From Pseudomonadota bacterium (lineage in GTDB: Bacteria > Pseudomonadota > Gammaproteobacteria > Acidiferrobacterales > Acidiferrobacteraceae): 10,177 nt of DNA. A model generated the notes under the pieces. That model was not told the origin of the DNA, did no database searches, and saw nothing but the letters and a program-made list of their open reading frames with translations. The position numbers were made by a program, and so were the translations under genes. The stretch is taken from positions 1 to 10,177 of the forward strand of contig JAJYPQ010000113.1 of the NCBI GenBank assembly GCA_021795255.1, given 5' to 3'. Each line of letters starts with the position of its first letter. Position 1 is the first letter of the stretch. This document shows positions 1 through 8,338 of this stretch, one piece after another.

Positions 1-1116
1 GATCTTTCGCAATAAAAGGGCCGTTGCAACACAACTCATGAGGGTGCTTGATCCACCATAGCTCAGGAGGGGTAAGGCCAAGCCCTTGGTGGGTAAGACA
101 CCCATATTGACCCCCATATTAATAATCGCCTCGAGCCCTAACAAAATCCCGATCCCCTGCGCCACAAAGCTCGAATAAAGATCGCCGTAACGGCGGGCGC
201 CCTCGGCGATCTGGAAGGCCCGGACGATGAATACGGCAAATAGCACCGCGACCACGAGAACACCCACGAAGCCAAACTCCTCGGCGATAATGGCAAACAG
301 GAAATCCGTATGAGCCGCTGGAAGGTAATAGAGCTTCTGGAGACTAAGGCCCAGCCCGCGCCCAAACCAGCCACCGCGTCCAAAAGCCATGAGGGACTGG
401 ACCAACTGATAACCATTACCCTTAGCCTGAGCGAAGGGGTGTAAAAAACCAATAATGCGCCGTTCGCGATAGCGTGAGGCGACGATCAGCACCGTACCGG
501 CCCCGAGACCGGCGACAAGCACCGCGATAAAGTGCGAAAGTCGGACGCCACCAACAAAGAGCATCCCAAAGGCCACGGCCCACAAAATCACCTCGCTGCC
601 CATGTCCGGTTCGAGCAGTAACAAGACCCCCGTCACCATGAGAAGCGTGGCCACGGTCAAAATGCCGTGGGTGAACTCGCTCAATCGGTCTTGGCGGCGC
701 ACGAGGTAGCCGGCCAGGTACAGCACCAGAAAGAGTTTTAGGAATTCCGACGGCTGGAGATTGGCGACGCCGAGCGAGAGCCAGCGCGCTGATCCGTTCA
801 CACGCACCCCGACATGCGGAATCAACACCATAACGAGGCCAAAAAGGCCAATGATCAAGAGATAGGGGGACACACGACGCCAAAAGCCCATGGGAATCTG
901 CACTACCAGTACAAACGCCACGAGACTGATGCCGATATTAACGCAATCGTGCAGCAGATAGTACGCACTGTGACCAGTACGCTGGGCCGCGACGAAGGCC
1001 GAGGCAGAATAGACCATCGTTAACCCCAGGGCCAAAAGCGCCAGTACCACATAGAGTAGTACGGGATCGAGCGGCGGTACCCGGCGCTTAGCGCCGACTT
1101 CGTAAACCTCAGCCAT
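1..1116 (-). CDS. ftsW: Septal peptidoglycan glycosyltransferase FtsW (3' end cut off by the window)
   Basis: FtsW is the SEDS-family polymerase that builds septal glycan from lipid II in the inner membrane, paired with FtsI. The window holds 372 codons with no stop, ending inside the last membrane segment (LLLRKI), so roughly 20 to 30 C-terminal residues are probably missing. Visible family marks are a first membrane helix ending VYSAS (about residues 19-39), NGSARW and LQPSEFLKL (107-128), LEPDMGS (168-174), GRGGWFGRGLG (246-256), AHTDFLFAIIAEE (268-280) and PTKGLALPLLSYGGSS (342-357). Asp271 aligns with the essential Asp297 of E. coli FtsW. The ATG at 1116 is preceded by AGGAGG with a 5-base spacer and overlaps the murD stop by 8 bases. 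The N-terminal cytoplasmic tail is only about 16 residues, shorter than in E. coli. Ala268 replaces a normally conserved Glu (see findings). RodA is the main alternative, but the dcw context and motifs favour FtsW. Confidence 0.97.
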   Translation of the reverse strand, partial: MAEVYEVGAKRRVPPLDPVLLYVVLALLALGLTMVYSASAFVAAQRTGHSAYYLLHDCVNIGISLVAFVLVVQIPMGFWRRVSPYLLIIGLFGLVMVLIPHVGVRVNGSARWLSLGVANLQPSEFLKLFLVLYLAGYLVRRQDRLSEFTHGILTVATLLMVTGVLLLLEPDMGSEVILWAVAFGMLFVGGVRLSHFIAVLVAGLGAGTVLIVASRYRERRIIGFLHPFAQAKGNGYQLVQSLMAFGRGGWFGRGLGLSLQKLYYLPAAHTDFLFAIIAEEFGFVGVLVVAVLFAVFIVRAFQIAEGARRYGDLYSSFVAQGIGILLGLEAIINMGVNMGVLPTKGLALPLLSYGGSSTLMSCVATALLLRKI

Positions 1117-2458
1117 GCGCGCCTCCTCGCGGATCCAGGATCAGGCGCTGCACGGCGGCGGTAAAGACATCGCCCCGGTGGCTGTAATTACGAAACATAT
1201 CAAAGCTCGCGCAGGCTGGAGACAACAAAACGTGATCCCCTGCGCGCGCGCACTGCTGCGCGATCTGCACGGCCTCATCCATGTCACGAGCGAAATGCAG
1301 CGGACAACAGCCCTTTAAGGCCGCAGCGAGCTGCGGACCATCGCGCCCAATAAGCACGACCGCGCGGGCCTTGTCGCGCACGATGGGTGCGAGGGCCGAG
1401 AAGTTGGCCCCCTTTCCATCGCCGCCGGCGATAAGCACTACACGGCCGTCAAGACCGGCGAGAGCTGCCGCGGTGGCGCCCACGTTTGTCCCCTTTGAGT
1501 CGTTTATCCAGCTTACGTTGTCCCGACAACCTACCACCTGGGTCCTATGCGCGAGTCCGCGAAACGCCCGAACAGCGGCCGCCATCGCCGTTGTATCCCG
1601 ACTTAAGGCGGTAGCCAGAGCGAAGGCCGCAAGCGTGTTCGCAAGGTTGTGTTTTCCAGACAGCGGAATGTCGGCCACGGGCATGAGCGCCTGCTTACCC
1701 TGCGCAAGCCACACGTCCGAGCCACGCGTTATGAGGCCAAAATCGTGCCCCAGGGGATGATCGAGGCCAAACGACACGAGTTCGCGGTCAGTCCGTACCA
1801 TGGCGCCCACCAGCGGGTCTTCACGGTTGATGACCATGCGTCCGAGACCGGCAAAGACCCGAGCTTTAGCGTGGGCATACTCGACCAAGTCGTCATACCG
1901 ATCCATATGGTCGGGAGTGACATTCAGGACGGTCGCGGCCCGCGCATTCAAACTTGATGTCGTCTCTAATTGGAAACTCGACAGCTCGAGGACATAGACG
2001 TCCGGCGTCGGGCGGTCCAAAAGCGTGAGAACCGGTACGCCGATATTGCCGCCTACTTCGACTCGCAGACCCGTTTGGCGGAGCATATCGCCAACCAAGG
2101 TTGTAACCGTGCTTTTTCCGTTTGATCCGGTAATGGCTATGACTGGGGCATCACAGGTGCGCGCAAAGAGCTCGATATCCCCGACTATCGCGACCCCGCC
2201 TTGGGCCGCGGCCTTAAGCGCCGGTTCCTTCAAGGACACGCCAGGGCTCACGACCAGAATATCTGCGCTTAGAAATTGGTCCTCTCGGAACGGTCCGGTC
2301 AGCACCGAGACGGTGGGGTATGTCTCACGCATAACCGCGAGGAGCGGGGGGCTTAAGCGGCTGTCACAGACAGACACCGCGTAGCCGGCGCCTTGGAGAT
2401 AGGGAACACAGGACAGGCCGGTGTCCCCCAATCCGACTACCACCGCCTGGCGCGTCAT
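1109..2458 (-). CDS. murD: UDP-N-acetylmuramoyl-L-alanine:D-glutamate ligase MurD
   Basis: MurD is the cytoplasmic ATP-dependent ligase that adds D-glutamate to UDP-MurNAc-L-Ala. The protein has 449 residues, close to the 438 of E. coli. The N-terminal Rossmann domain carries GLGDTG (9-14) and SPGV (81-84). The central Mur ligase domain has the ATP loop GSNGKST (111-117), ELSSFQLE (158-165), NVTPDHMDRY (179-188) and Lys198, at the position of the carbamylated lysine in E. coli. HNLAN (270-274) follows, and the C-terminal domain has GLAHRTQ (301-307), WINDSKGTN (317-325) and SPACASFDMF (413-422). The chosen ATG at 2458 overlaps the mraY stop as ATGA. An in-frame start 19 codons upstream would add a tail with no family counterpart. 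No clear Shine-Dalgarno is seen beyond GGGGGCG, so translation probably depends on coupling to mraY. All key residues are present. Confidence 0.98.
   Translation of the reverse strand: MTRQAVVVGLGDTGLSCVPYLQGAGYAVSVCDSRLSPPLLAVMRETYPTVSVLTGPFREDQFLSADILVVSPGVSLKEPALKAAAQGGVAIVGDIELFARTCDAPVIAITGSNGKSTVTTLVGDMLRQTGLRVEVGGNIGVPVLTLLDRPTPDVYVLELSSFQLETTSSLNARAATVLNVTPDHMDRYDDLVEYAHAKARVFAGLGRMVINREDPLVGAMVRTDRELVSFGLDHPLGHDFGLITRGSDVWLAQGKQALMPVADIPLSGKHNLANTLAAFALATALSRDTTAMAAAVRAFRGLAHRTQVVGCRDNVSWINDSKGTNVGATAAALAGLDGRVVLIAGGDGKGANFSALAPIVRDKARAVVLIGRDGPQLAAALKGCCPLHFARDMDEAVQIAQQCARAGDHVLLSPACASFDMFRNYSHRGDVFTAAVQRLILDPRGGAHG
1122..1127 (-). promoter_or_regulatory. Ribosome binding site of ftsW
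   Basis: A full AGGAGG lies 5 bases upstream of the ftsW ATG, inside the last codons of murD. It is the strongest Shine-Dalgarno sequence in the cluster and fixes the ftsW start. It suggests that FtsW is translated by direct ribosome loading as well as by coupling to murD. Confidence 0.85.
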
Positions 2459-3528
2459 AAACGCGCCCCCAGTGTCGAGAGACCGGTTAACACCAAAAGA
2501 AACGTGACGATCCAAAAACGGATGACGACGTGCGATTCCGCCGACCCCTTTAGCTCGAAGTGATGGTGCAAGGGGGCCATCTTAAAAATACGCTTGCCGG
2601 TGAGCTTAAACGACCCCACCTGCAGCATTACCGAAACGGTTTCCGCCACAAACACGCCGCCCATAATGAAGAGAAGAATCTCTTGCCGAATCACAACCGC
2701 GACAATACCCAGGGCCGCCCCCAAGGCGAGCGCCCCGACATCCCCCATGAAAACTTGCGCAGGATAGGCATTAAACCAAAGGAAGGCGAGAGCGGCGCCG
2801 ACTATGGCACAGCAAAAAATCACGAGATCGCGGGCGCCAGGAATGTACGGATGGCCGACTGCGGCGGCGATATGAGGGGATCCGGCCACGTACGCCAATA
2901 CTCCCAGCGCCAAGGCGACAAGACTCGTCGGGAACGCGGCCAAACCGTCCAAGCCATCGGTGAGGTTCACAGCGTTGCTACTGCCGGTCACGACTAAGAA
3001 TCCCAGGAAAAGAAAGGCGAACGCATCTAATGGTATAAGTGGCTGATGGAGAAGAGGGATGTAAAACCCTGTTTCAGGACCCTTGTGAGCATCTATTAAA
3101 AGGGCGGCAACCGCCAGGATCGACGCTAGCATCTGGGCTAGGAACTTGGCCTTGGCGCCGATCCCGCGCGGATTCTTGTGGAGTAGCTTGATGTAGTCGT
3201 CCGCCCAGCCAATAAGGCCGAAGGCGAGAAGCGTCATGAGACTTATCCACGTATCCTTATCCGCAAGACGCATCCAAAAAAGAGTCGACGCCGTAATCGC
3301 AACCAGCATCAGAACGCCACCCATCGTCGGCGTCCCCGCCTTCTGGTAGTGAGTTTGCGGGCCATCTTTGCGGACGGTCTGGCCAATAAGACGCAGGCTC
3401 AGGCGCCGAATCATCACCGGCCCTGCGACCAGACCGACTCCAAATGCCGTTAACAAGGCAAACAGTGCACGGGCCATAAAAAAACTGGGGCCGGCATGGG
3501 CAAGCAGCCTATAGATGACTAGAAACAT
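2455..3528 (-). CDS. mraY: Phospho-N-acetylmuramoyl-pentapeptide transferase MraY
   Basis: MraY is the integral inner-membrane enzyme that transfers phospho-MurNAc-pentapeptide from UDP to undecaprenyl phosphate, making lipid I. The protein has 357 residues (E. coli 360) and a many-helix hydrophobic profile consistent with the ten membrane segments of the family. Diagnostic motifs are KAGTPTMGG (63-71), the Asp pair in GWADDYIK (107-114), NAVNLTDGLDGLA (185-197), AQVFMGDVG (257-265, with the family's third catalytic-site Asp at 263) and APLHHHFELKG (318-328). The ATG at 3528 is chosen because GGGAGGG lies four bases upstream and because MFLVIYRLL matches the family's N-terminus. A GTG six codons earlier has no comparable support. 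The gene overlaps the end of murF by 20 bases and the start of murD by 4. It links the soluble precursor steps to the membrane steps. Confidence 0.98.
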   Translation of the reverse strand: MFLVIYRLLAHAGPSFFMARALFALLTAFGVGLVAGPVMIRRLSLRLIGQTVRKDGPQTHYQKAGTPTMGGVLMLVAITASTLFWMRLADKDTWISLMTLLAFGLIGWADDYIKLLHKNPRGIGAKAKFLAQMLASILAVAALLIDAHKGPETGFYIPLLHQPLIPLDAFAFLFLGFLVVTGSSNAVNLTDGLDGLAAFPTSLVALALGVLAYVAGSPHIAAAVGHPYIPGARDLVIFCCAIVGAALAFLWFNAYPAQVFMGDVGALALGAALGIVAVVIRQEILLFIMGGVFVAETVSVMLQVGSFKLTGKRIFKMAPLHHHFELKGSAESHVVIRFWIVTFLLVLTGLSTLGARL

Positions 3529-4876
3529 TATGCCCTCCCGTATCACGGAGGCCCGCTATGACGCGCTCCATGCGTGTACTCCGCGACCCCTTGACCAAAA
3601 TGACTGCGCCCTTATGGAGGACCGGCTTCACCTCTGCTATCAATTCATCGATATCGCGATAATGTCGGGCACGCGCCCCGAAGCTGCGACTCGCATGGAA
3701 CGCAAGATCACCGAACGTCAACAGATGGTCGATACCAGTGTGGGCCGCGGCCTCGCCAAAGACGCTGTGCAGACGTGCCGCGTCTGGGCCCAATTCGAGC
3801 ATATCGCCCAACACGAACCAACGCTCGCCCGATAAATGCGCCAGAACATCGAGAGCCGCACGGGCGGAATCGGGATTGGCGTTGTAGGTATCGTCTATGA
3901 GACAAGAACCGGCATATCCGGGACCTGTCTCCAAGCGCCCGTGTACCGGCCGCGCCGCGGTCAGGCCGTCGCGGATCGTTTGCCCCGGAACGTCCAAAGC
4001 AAAAGCGATAGCGGCCGCTGCCAGGGCGTTTACCACGTTGTGACGCCCAAGAACGGCTAAACTCACGGGCAGGGGCGCTGAGGCGCTCGGGATCTTCAGC
4101 ATCAACTCGCTTCCGGTACGACTGAGAACATAGGTCGCGCTCACGTCGGCTCCGGCCTGAAGCCCATAGGTTACGACCCGCCCCGGGGCGAGCCCGCGCC
4201 AATAGGCCGCAAACGGATCATCGCCATTCACAACCGCGACCCCGCGCGCCGATAATGCCGCGTAGACCTGGCCCTTCTCTTCCGCGATCGCCTGCACCGA
4301 CCCGAGACCGGCCAAATGCGCGAGACCGGCATTCGTCACACAGGCCACGTCCGGTGCGGCAATGGCGGCCAAGCTTGCGATCTCGCCCGGCCGATTCATG
4401 CCCATCTCCACTACCGCGTATTGGTGGGACGCACGCAAGCGCAGCAAGGTCAATGGCATGCCAATGTCATTATTGAGGTTACCTTCGGTCGCAATACTGG
4501 GTGCGGCCCGGGATAGGATCTGAGCGGTCATTTCCTTCACACTCGTCTTCCCGTTACTCCCCGTGACCGCGATCACCTTGGCCTTCGATTGGCGCCGCCA
4601 ATAGGCGGCCAAGCGACCGAGCGCGGCCCGGGTATCGGGAACAAGAACCGAGGATGGCCATCCCGGCTCGGGCTCGCGATCAACAAGTGCGGCCGCGGCC
4701 CCGTGGCGAGCGACCTCGCCCACAAACTGGTGGCCGTCAAAGTGCTCCCCATGCAGCGCCACGAAGAGGCATCCAGGCGTGATAGCTCGGCTATCTGTGA
4801 CGACGGCGTGAATCGAGCAAGGCGGTCCTGCTACCCGGCCACCCACAGCCGCTGCAATCTCGCTTAGGGTGAGCAT
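3509..4876 (-). CDS. murF: UDP-MurNAc-tripeptide:D-alanyl-D-alanine ligase MurF
   Basis: MurF is the cytoplasmic ATP-dependent ligase that adds D-Ala-D-Ala to UDP-MurNAc-tripeptide, the last soluble step before MraY. The protein has 455 residues (E. coli 452). The N-terminal substrate domain shows TDSR (27-30). The central domain has the ATP loop GSNGKTS (106-112), GNLNNDIG (132-139), EMGMN (157-161) and EEKG (199-202), whose lysine sits where the family has its modified lysine. GRHNVVNALAAAA starts at 277. The C-terminal domain shows HGRLE (312-316), DDTYNANPDS (328-337), GDMLELG (357-363) and a late KGSRSTRME. The ATG at 4876 has GGAGGT just upstream and overlaps the murE stop by 13 bases. 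A start 17 codons further up gives a tail without family support. The gene ends in TAG inside mraY. No odd residues were seen. Confidence 0.98.
   Translation of the reverse strand: MLTLSEIAAAVGGRVAGPPCSIHAVVTDSRAITPGCLFVALHGEHFDGHQFVGEVARHGAAAALVDREPEPGWPSSVLVPDTRAALGRLAAYWRRQSKAKVIAVTGSNGKTSVKEMTAQILSRAAPSIATEGNLNNDIGMPLTLLRLRASHQYAVVEMGMNRPGEIASLAAIAAPDVACVTNAGLAHLAGLGSVQAIAEEKGQVYAALSARGVAVVNGDDPFAAYWRGLAPGRVVTYGLQAGADVSATYVLSRTGSELMLKIPSASAPLPVSLAVLGRHNVVNALAAAAIAFALDVPGQTIRDGLTAARPVHGRLETGPGYAGSCLIDDTYNANPDSARAALDVLAHLSGERWFVLGDMLELGPDAARLHSVFGEAAAHTGIDHLLTFGDLAFHASRSFGARARHYRDIDELIAEVKPVLHKGAVILVKGSRSTRMERVIAGLRDTGGHNVSSHL
3533..3539 (-). promoter_or_regulatory. Ribosome binding site of mraY
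   Basis: GGGAGGG lies four bases upstream of the ATG at 3528, within the murF coding overlap region. It decides between this ATG and the in-frame GTG at 3546, since the GTG would place the Shine-Dalgarno inside the gene. Confidence 0.75.
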
Positions 4877-6339
4877 GCCACCTCCAACAGCCGTCGTACC
4901 GTTTGGCGATCGCTGTAAGGGACGCAACGGTCACCGAACTGCTGATATTCTTCATGTCCCTTACCCGCAACCACGACGACATCCCTGGGACCCGCGCTCT
5001 GTAAAGCCAAAACAATGGCGGCCTTACGGTCGCCTACCACCTTAAGCCGCGCCTGCGCTTCTTCGGGCACGCCACGCAGGATATCGGCAATAATCTGATC
5101 CGGATCCTCGTGGCGAGGATTGTCATGGGTAAGAATCAAATAATCGGCGAAGCAGCTTGCACAAGTCCCCATCAATTCCCGCTTACCGCGATCACGATCG
5201 CCGCCACAGCCAAAAACGCAGATCACACGACCCTGGGCGTGGGCGCGGGCGCCTACTAGCACCTTTTCAAGGGCGTCCGGGGTGTGGGCGTAATCAACTA
5301 CCACAAGAGGTTGGGTCGAATGCACTGAAAACCTTTCCATACGCCCGGGAATGGGCGCCACCTCCCCCAAAACGCGTAGGGCATGATCAAGGCGCCATTC
5401 CAGCGCAAGAAGTGTCGTGAGAGCAGCCGCCAAATTGTGAACATTAAAGTACCCAAGCAAAGAGCTCTTCAGCGTCGCCCGACCCTCAAGGGTTGCAAAG
5501 TCAATCGTAAGGCCAGAGGGGCTGGCCCTCACATCTTCAATTCGGACGTCCCCGCACGAACCGTAAAACCAGCAACGCGTCCCACTTTGGACCCTATCCT
5601 TAAGAACAGTGCTAAAGGGGTCATCGGCGTTCAGGACCACAAACGGGAGATTGGAGACCTTAAAGAGCAAGGCCTTCGCCTCCCCGTAGCGATGCATGTC
5701 GCCGTGATAATCAAGGTGGTCGCGGGTCAGATTCGTAAAAACAGCGCCCGCAAATTGCACACCGCCCACCCGCCCCTGGTCTAGGGCGTGCGACGAGACC
5801 TCCAGAGCCACCGACCGCGCACCCTCTCTCCGGAACCGATCTAGCCAACGATGTAGTGCAATAGCGTCCGGGGTCGTCCGCTCGGCTGGCAAAAGGGCGC
5901 CGGGGAAGCCGTTTCCCAACGTCCCGATGAGGGCGCAGGGGCTCTGCGTATTCAAGGCATGAGCAATCAGGTGAGTAGTGGTCGTTTTCCCGTTCGTGCC
6001 CGTGACCCCTATAATCGAAAGCCCTTGAGAGGGGCTGCCATAAAACCGGTCGGCAATCGGTCCAACGAGTTCGCGCAGGGAAGGGCAGGAGAGGATCGGT
6101 ACCTGACCCAAGCGGCCAGGGGCGTCACTCGCGCTCAGGACAGCGACCGCGCCGCGCGCCACAGCATCAGCAATAAACCGTCGGCCATCCTGCTTACTTC
6201 CGGGCAGAGCCATGAACAAAGATCCCGGCATGACAGTGCGACTATCCAAGCTCAGGGCCGTGATAGGCCGGTCGATGTCGCGGCTTACTTCGCATAAGCC
6301 CGCCAACAAGGTCTTGAGCATTAAGGGGCTATGAGTCAT
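4864..6339 (-). CDS. murE: UDP-MurNAc-L-alanyl-D-glutamate:meso-diaminopimelate ligase MurE
   Basis: MurE is the cytoplasmic ligase that adds the third amino acid of the peptidoglycan stem peptide. The protein has 491 residues (E. coli 495). Motifs in order are SLDSR (30-34), ATP loop GTNGKTT (114-120), TTPD (155-158), EVSSHALDQGR (180-190), TNLTRDHLDYHG (202-213) and Lys222, the position of the carbamylated lysine. HNLAAA (301-306), DYAHTPDAL (349-357), GCGGDRDRGKR (377-387) and GKGHEEYQ (459-466) follow. DNPR at 406-409 is the substrate-specificity motif for meso-diaminopimelate, so the organism should make Gram-negative type A1-gamma peptidoglycan. The chosen ATG overlaps the ftsI stop as ATGA. 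An ATG six codons later has no Shine-Dalgarno and would remove conserved length. The next gene, murF, starts 13 bases before this one ends. Confidence 0.98.
   Translation of the reverse strand: MTHSPLMLKTLLAGLCEVSRDIDRPITALSLDSRTVMPGSLFMALPGSKQDGRRFIADAVARGAVAVLSASDAPGRLGQVPILSCPSLRELVGPIADRFYGSPSQGLSIIGVTGTNGKTTTTHLIAHALNTQSPCALIGTLGNGFPGALLPAERTTPDAIALHRWLDRFRREGARSVALEVSSHALDQGRVGGVQFAGAVFTNLTRDHLDYHGDMHRYGEAKALLFKVSNLPFVVLNADDPFSTVLKDRVQSGTRCWFYGSCGDVRIEDVRASPSGLTIDFATLEGRATLKSSLLGYFNVHNLAAALTTLLALEWRLDHALRVLGEVAPIPGRMERFSVHSTQPLVVVDYAHTPDALEKVLVGARAHAQGRVICVFGCGGDRDRGKRELMGTCASCFADYLILTHDNPRHEDPDQIIADILRGVPEEAQARLKVVGDRKAAIVLALQSAGPRDVVVVAGKGHEEYQQFGDRCVPYSDRQTVRRLLEVACSP
4880..4885 (-). 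promoter_or_regulatory. Ribosome binding site of murF
   Basis: GGAGGT lies three bases before the murF ATG at 4876, inside the last codons of murE. It supports this start over the upstream in-frame alternative at 4927. Confidence 0.7.
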
Positions 6340-8060
6340 GGCACGGTCGTCCGGGCACGCGCCATCATAGTGACAGGATTGTCCGGCGGAATATTGAGAA
6401 TACGCAGCGCGCCGGTCATGACCTTTTGAAACACAGGAGCGGCGCATTCAGCTCCATAGTATCCGTGCTTTTGGGGATCTCGGATCACAACGACCATGAC
6501 CAGTCGTGGATGAGAGGCGGGAGCAAACCCAGCAAACGAAGCCACATAGCGATGACGATGATAGCCTTTTCTATCGGCAATATGCGCAGTGCCGGTCTTT
6601 CCCGCGACTCGGTAATTGACAATATCGGCCGTAGCGCCCGTGCCGACAGGGCTTGCCGCGAGCTCCAACATATGGCGCATTTCGCGTACAACCTTTGATG
6701 AAAAAATTCGTCGTCCTTTCACTGGACCTTTTGTCTTCAGGATAGTAATAGGCTCGAGGATACCGCCGTTGGCAAAAACGGTGTAGGCGCGAGCGAGCTG
6801 AAGCGGAGTAACCGAGATTCCATAGCCAAAGGATAAGGTCGCCTTCTGGATCGGCTCCCAGGTGTCAGGCGGCGCCAGAAACCCGGGCGACTCGCCCGGT
6901 AGGCCACTGTGGGTGAAGTGGGTAAAGCCGAGTCTGAGAAAATTATCGTACATGGCGCGCCGGGTAAGGGTCGTCAAGGCGATCTTCGACGCTCCCACAT
7001 TGCTCGATTCGGCGATTACGTGCGAGACATCGATGAGACCAAAATCGCCCACGTCGCTGATTTTGTCGGGACCAACCCAATAACTACCAGGCGAGGTACT
7101 GATCAAGGTATGGGGAACGATTCGACCGCTCTGAAGGGCCAGGGCGATCGTAAACGGCTTAAGCGATGAGCCCGGCTCGATCACGTCGGTCACAGCTCGG
7201 TCTCGGTAGTAGGCGCTATTCAGGTCACTGCGGGTATTCGGATTAAAGCTCGGAACGTTGGCGAGCGCCAACACCTCGCCCGTGTGCGGATCCAGCACGA
7301 TAGCGCTTCCGCTGCTAGCGTCGTGGTAGCGCACGGCCTTCAAGAGTTCCCGATACGCGAGATACTGGATGCGCTGGTCGATACTTAATACGAGGTTTTT
7401 TCCCGGCTGCGGCGGATGGGTTCCCTGACGCAGGGCGATCGGCTGACCCAAGCCATCGCGGATCACGACGGCCCGGCCCGGTCGCGGACTGAGTTCAGAG
7501 TTGTAAGCGAGCTCGACCCCGTCCTGGCCTTGGTCATTGATGTTGGTAAAACCAACCAGAGTGGCACTCACAGCACCGGTGGGATAATAGCGCCGATACT
7601 CGCGTTGCGAAGCAACGCCCGGTATACGGAGATCGAGGACGCTCTCGGCAAACTGCGGATCCACTTGGCGCCGCAAATACATAAATTGCTCATGCCGCTC
7701 GTCGGTCAGAGTTTGCCTAAAGGTCGAAAGCGACCAGCCGATCGCCGCTGCCAAACGCGGCCAAGTGGCCGGTTCCTTGATCAGTATCTGCGGATTGGCC
7801 CACAGCGAATCGACCGGGGTACTGATGGCAAGGGGGCGGCCGTGGCGGTCAAGAATCATGCCGCGATGCCCCTCTTCCTGGATAGTCTCGATCTGCTGAC
7901 GCCGAGCCTCGTGACGCAAAAATGGGGCATCAATGACCTGCAGAAAAAAGGCGCGGACCACCATGAGGCCGAGGGCCAACAGCATGACAAGCAAGACAAA
8001 AGTCGACCGCCCCCATCCCGCAGGAGATATCGCTGTGAAATGGCGCGCGCGCGCGTTCAT
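6336..8060 (-). CDS. ftsI: Peptidoglycan D,D-transpeptidase FtsI (penicillin-binding protein 3)
   Basis: FtsI is the class B penicillin-binding protein that crosslinks septal peptidoglycan on the periplasmic side of the inner membrane, together with FtsW. The protein has 574 residues (E. coli 588). A short basic cytoplasmic tail is followed by one membrane helix at about 20-40, then the pedestal domain with RGMILDRHGRPLA (66-78). The transpeptidase domain starts near 220. Its three catalytic motifs are intact: SSLK at 298-301 (nucleophile Ser298), SSN at 352-354 and KTGT at 488-491. This is the target of division-specific beta-lactams. Both ends overlap neighbours by 4 bases (ATGA with ftsL upstream and murE downstream), and no Shine-Dalgarno is visible, so translation is probably coupled to ftsL. 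The C-terminus, RARTTVP, shows no long extension. Another class B PBP is unlikely given position and motif spacing. Confidence 0.98.
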   Translation of the reverse strand: MNARARHFTAISPAGWGRSTFVLLVMLLALGLMVVRAFFLQVIDAPFLRHEARRQQIETIQEEGHRGMILDRHGRPLAISTPVDSLWANPQILIKEPATWPRLAAAIGWSLSTFRQTLTDERHEQFMYLRRQVDPQFAESVLDLRIPGVASQREYRRYYPTGAVSATLVGFTNINDQGQDGVELAYNSELSPRPGRAVVIRDGLGQPIALRQGTHPPQPGKNLVLSIDQRIQYLAYRELLKAVRYHDASSGSAIVLDPHTGEVLALANVPSFNPNTRSDLNSAYYRDRAVTDVIEPGSSLKPFTIALALQSGRIVPHTLISTSPGSYWVGPDKISDVGDFGLIDVSHVIAESSNVGASKIALTTLTRRAMYDNFLRLGFTHFTHSGLPGESPGFLAPPDTWEPIQKATLSFGYGISVTPLQLARAYTVFANGGILEPITILKTKGPVKGRRIFSSKVVREMRHMLELAASPVGTGATADIVNYRVAGKTGTAHIADRKGYHRHRYVASFAGFAPASHPRLVMVVVIRDPQKHGYYGAECAAPVFQKVMTGALRILNIPPDNPVTMMARARTTVP

Positions 8061-8338
8061 GGGATCCGGTTCGGTCTTGTATAAAGCAGCATAATGCGCC
8101 GCGGGTCGGGCATGATCATGCCCAGCTTGCGGCGCGCGATACGATCAACCCGGCGGTGCTCGGCGAGCGTGCCTTGTTCAAGCAACAGTCGGCCCCACTC
8201 CACATGCAAGGCGTCCTTTTGGCTCATCAGGCGTTGTTCGTGCGCAAACAGTAAGAGGTAGCGACTGCGAATGTCGACAAGTGCGAGTGAGGATATGAAC
8301 AAGGCGGCCAGCCAAAGCCGGGGGGCGTTCTTAGTCAT
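8057..8338 (-). CDS. ftsL: Cell division protein FtsL
   Basis: FtsL is a small bitopic divisome protein that forms a complex with FtsB and FtsQ and activates FtsWI. The product has 93 residues: about 8 cytoplasmic residues, a hydrophobic segment around residues 9-22, then a periplasmic region with a predicted helical coiled coil (about 28-65). HVEWGRLLLEQGTLAEHRRVD and the following IARRKLGM resemble the E. coli DVEW...LEE...DHSRVERIA...KL pattern, which gives the identification beyond position alone. E. coli FtsL is 121 residues with a longer cytoplasmic tail; the short tail seen here is also seen in other proteobacteria. The ATG at 8338 overlaps rsmH by 8 bases and is preceded by a weak GGGGGCG. 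The 3' end overlaps ftsI as ATGA. FtsL families diverge quickly, so confidence rests on motif plus order. Confidence 0.93.
   Translation of the reverse strand: MTKNAPRLWLAALFISSLALVDIRSRYLLLFAHEQRLMSQKDALHVEWGRLLLEQGTLAEHRRVDRIARRKLGMIMPDPRRIMLLYTRPNRIP

Noticed and set aside
422..883. Minus-strand frame of 153 codons inside ftsW
   Set aside because: It is a shifted frame of ftsW. Its translation is rich in Arg, Pro and Gly, without membrane character or motifs, while the FtsW frame is continuous.
2459..2515. Upstream start giving MurD 19 extra residues
   Set aside because: The ATGA overlap with mraY at 2458 is the usual arrangement, and the family begins just before the Rossmann GLGxTG motif.
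3529..3546. GTG start for mraY six codons upstream
   Set aside because: The Shine-Dalgarno GGGAGGG falls between this GTG and the ATG at 3528, which fits the ATG.
7416..8084. Long plus-strand open frame (222 codons) opposite ftsI
   Set aside because: It is antisense to a gene with every class B PBP motif intact, has no Shine-Dalgarno or recognisable domain, and reads as low-complexity basic sequence typical of shadow frames in GC-rich DNA.
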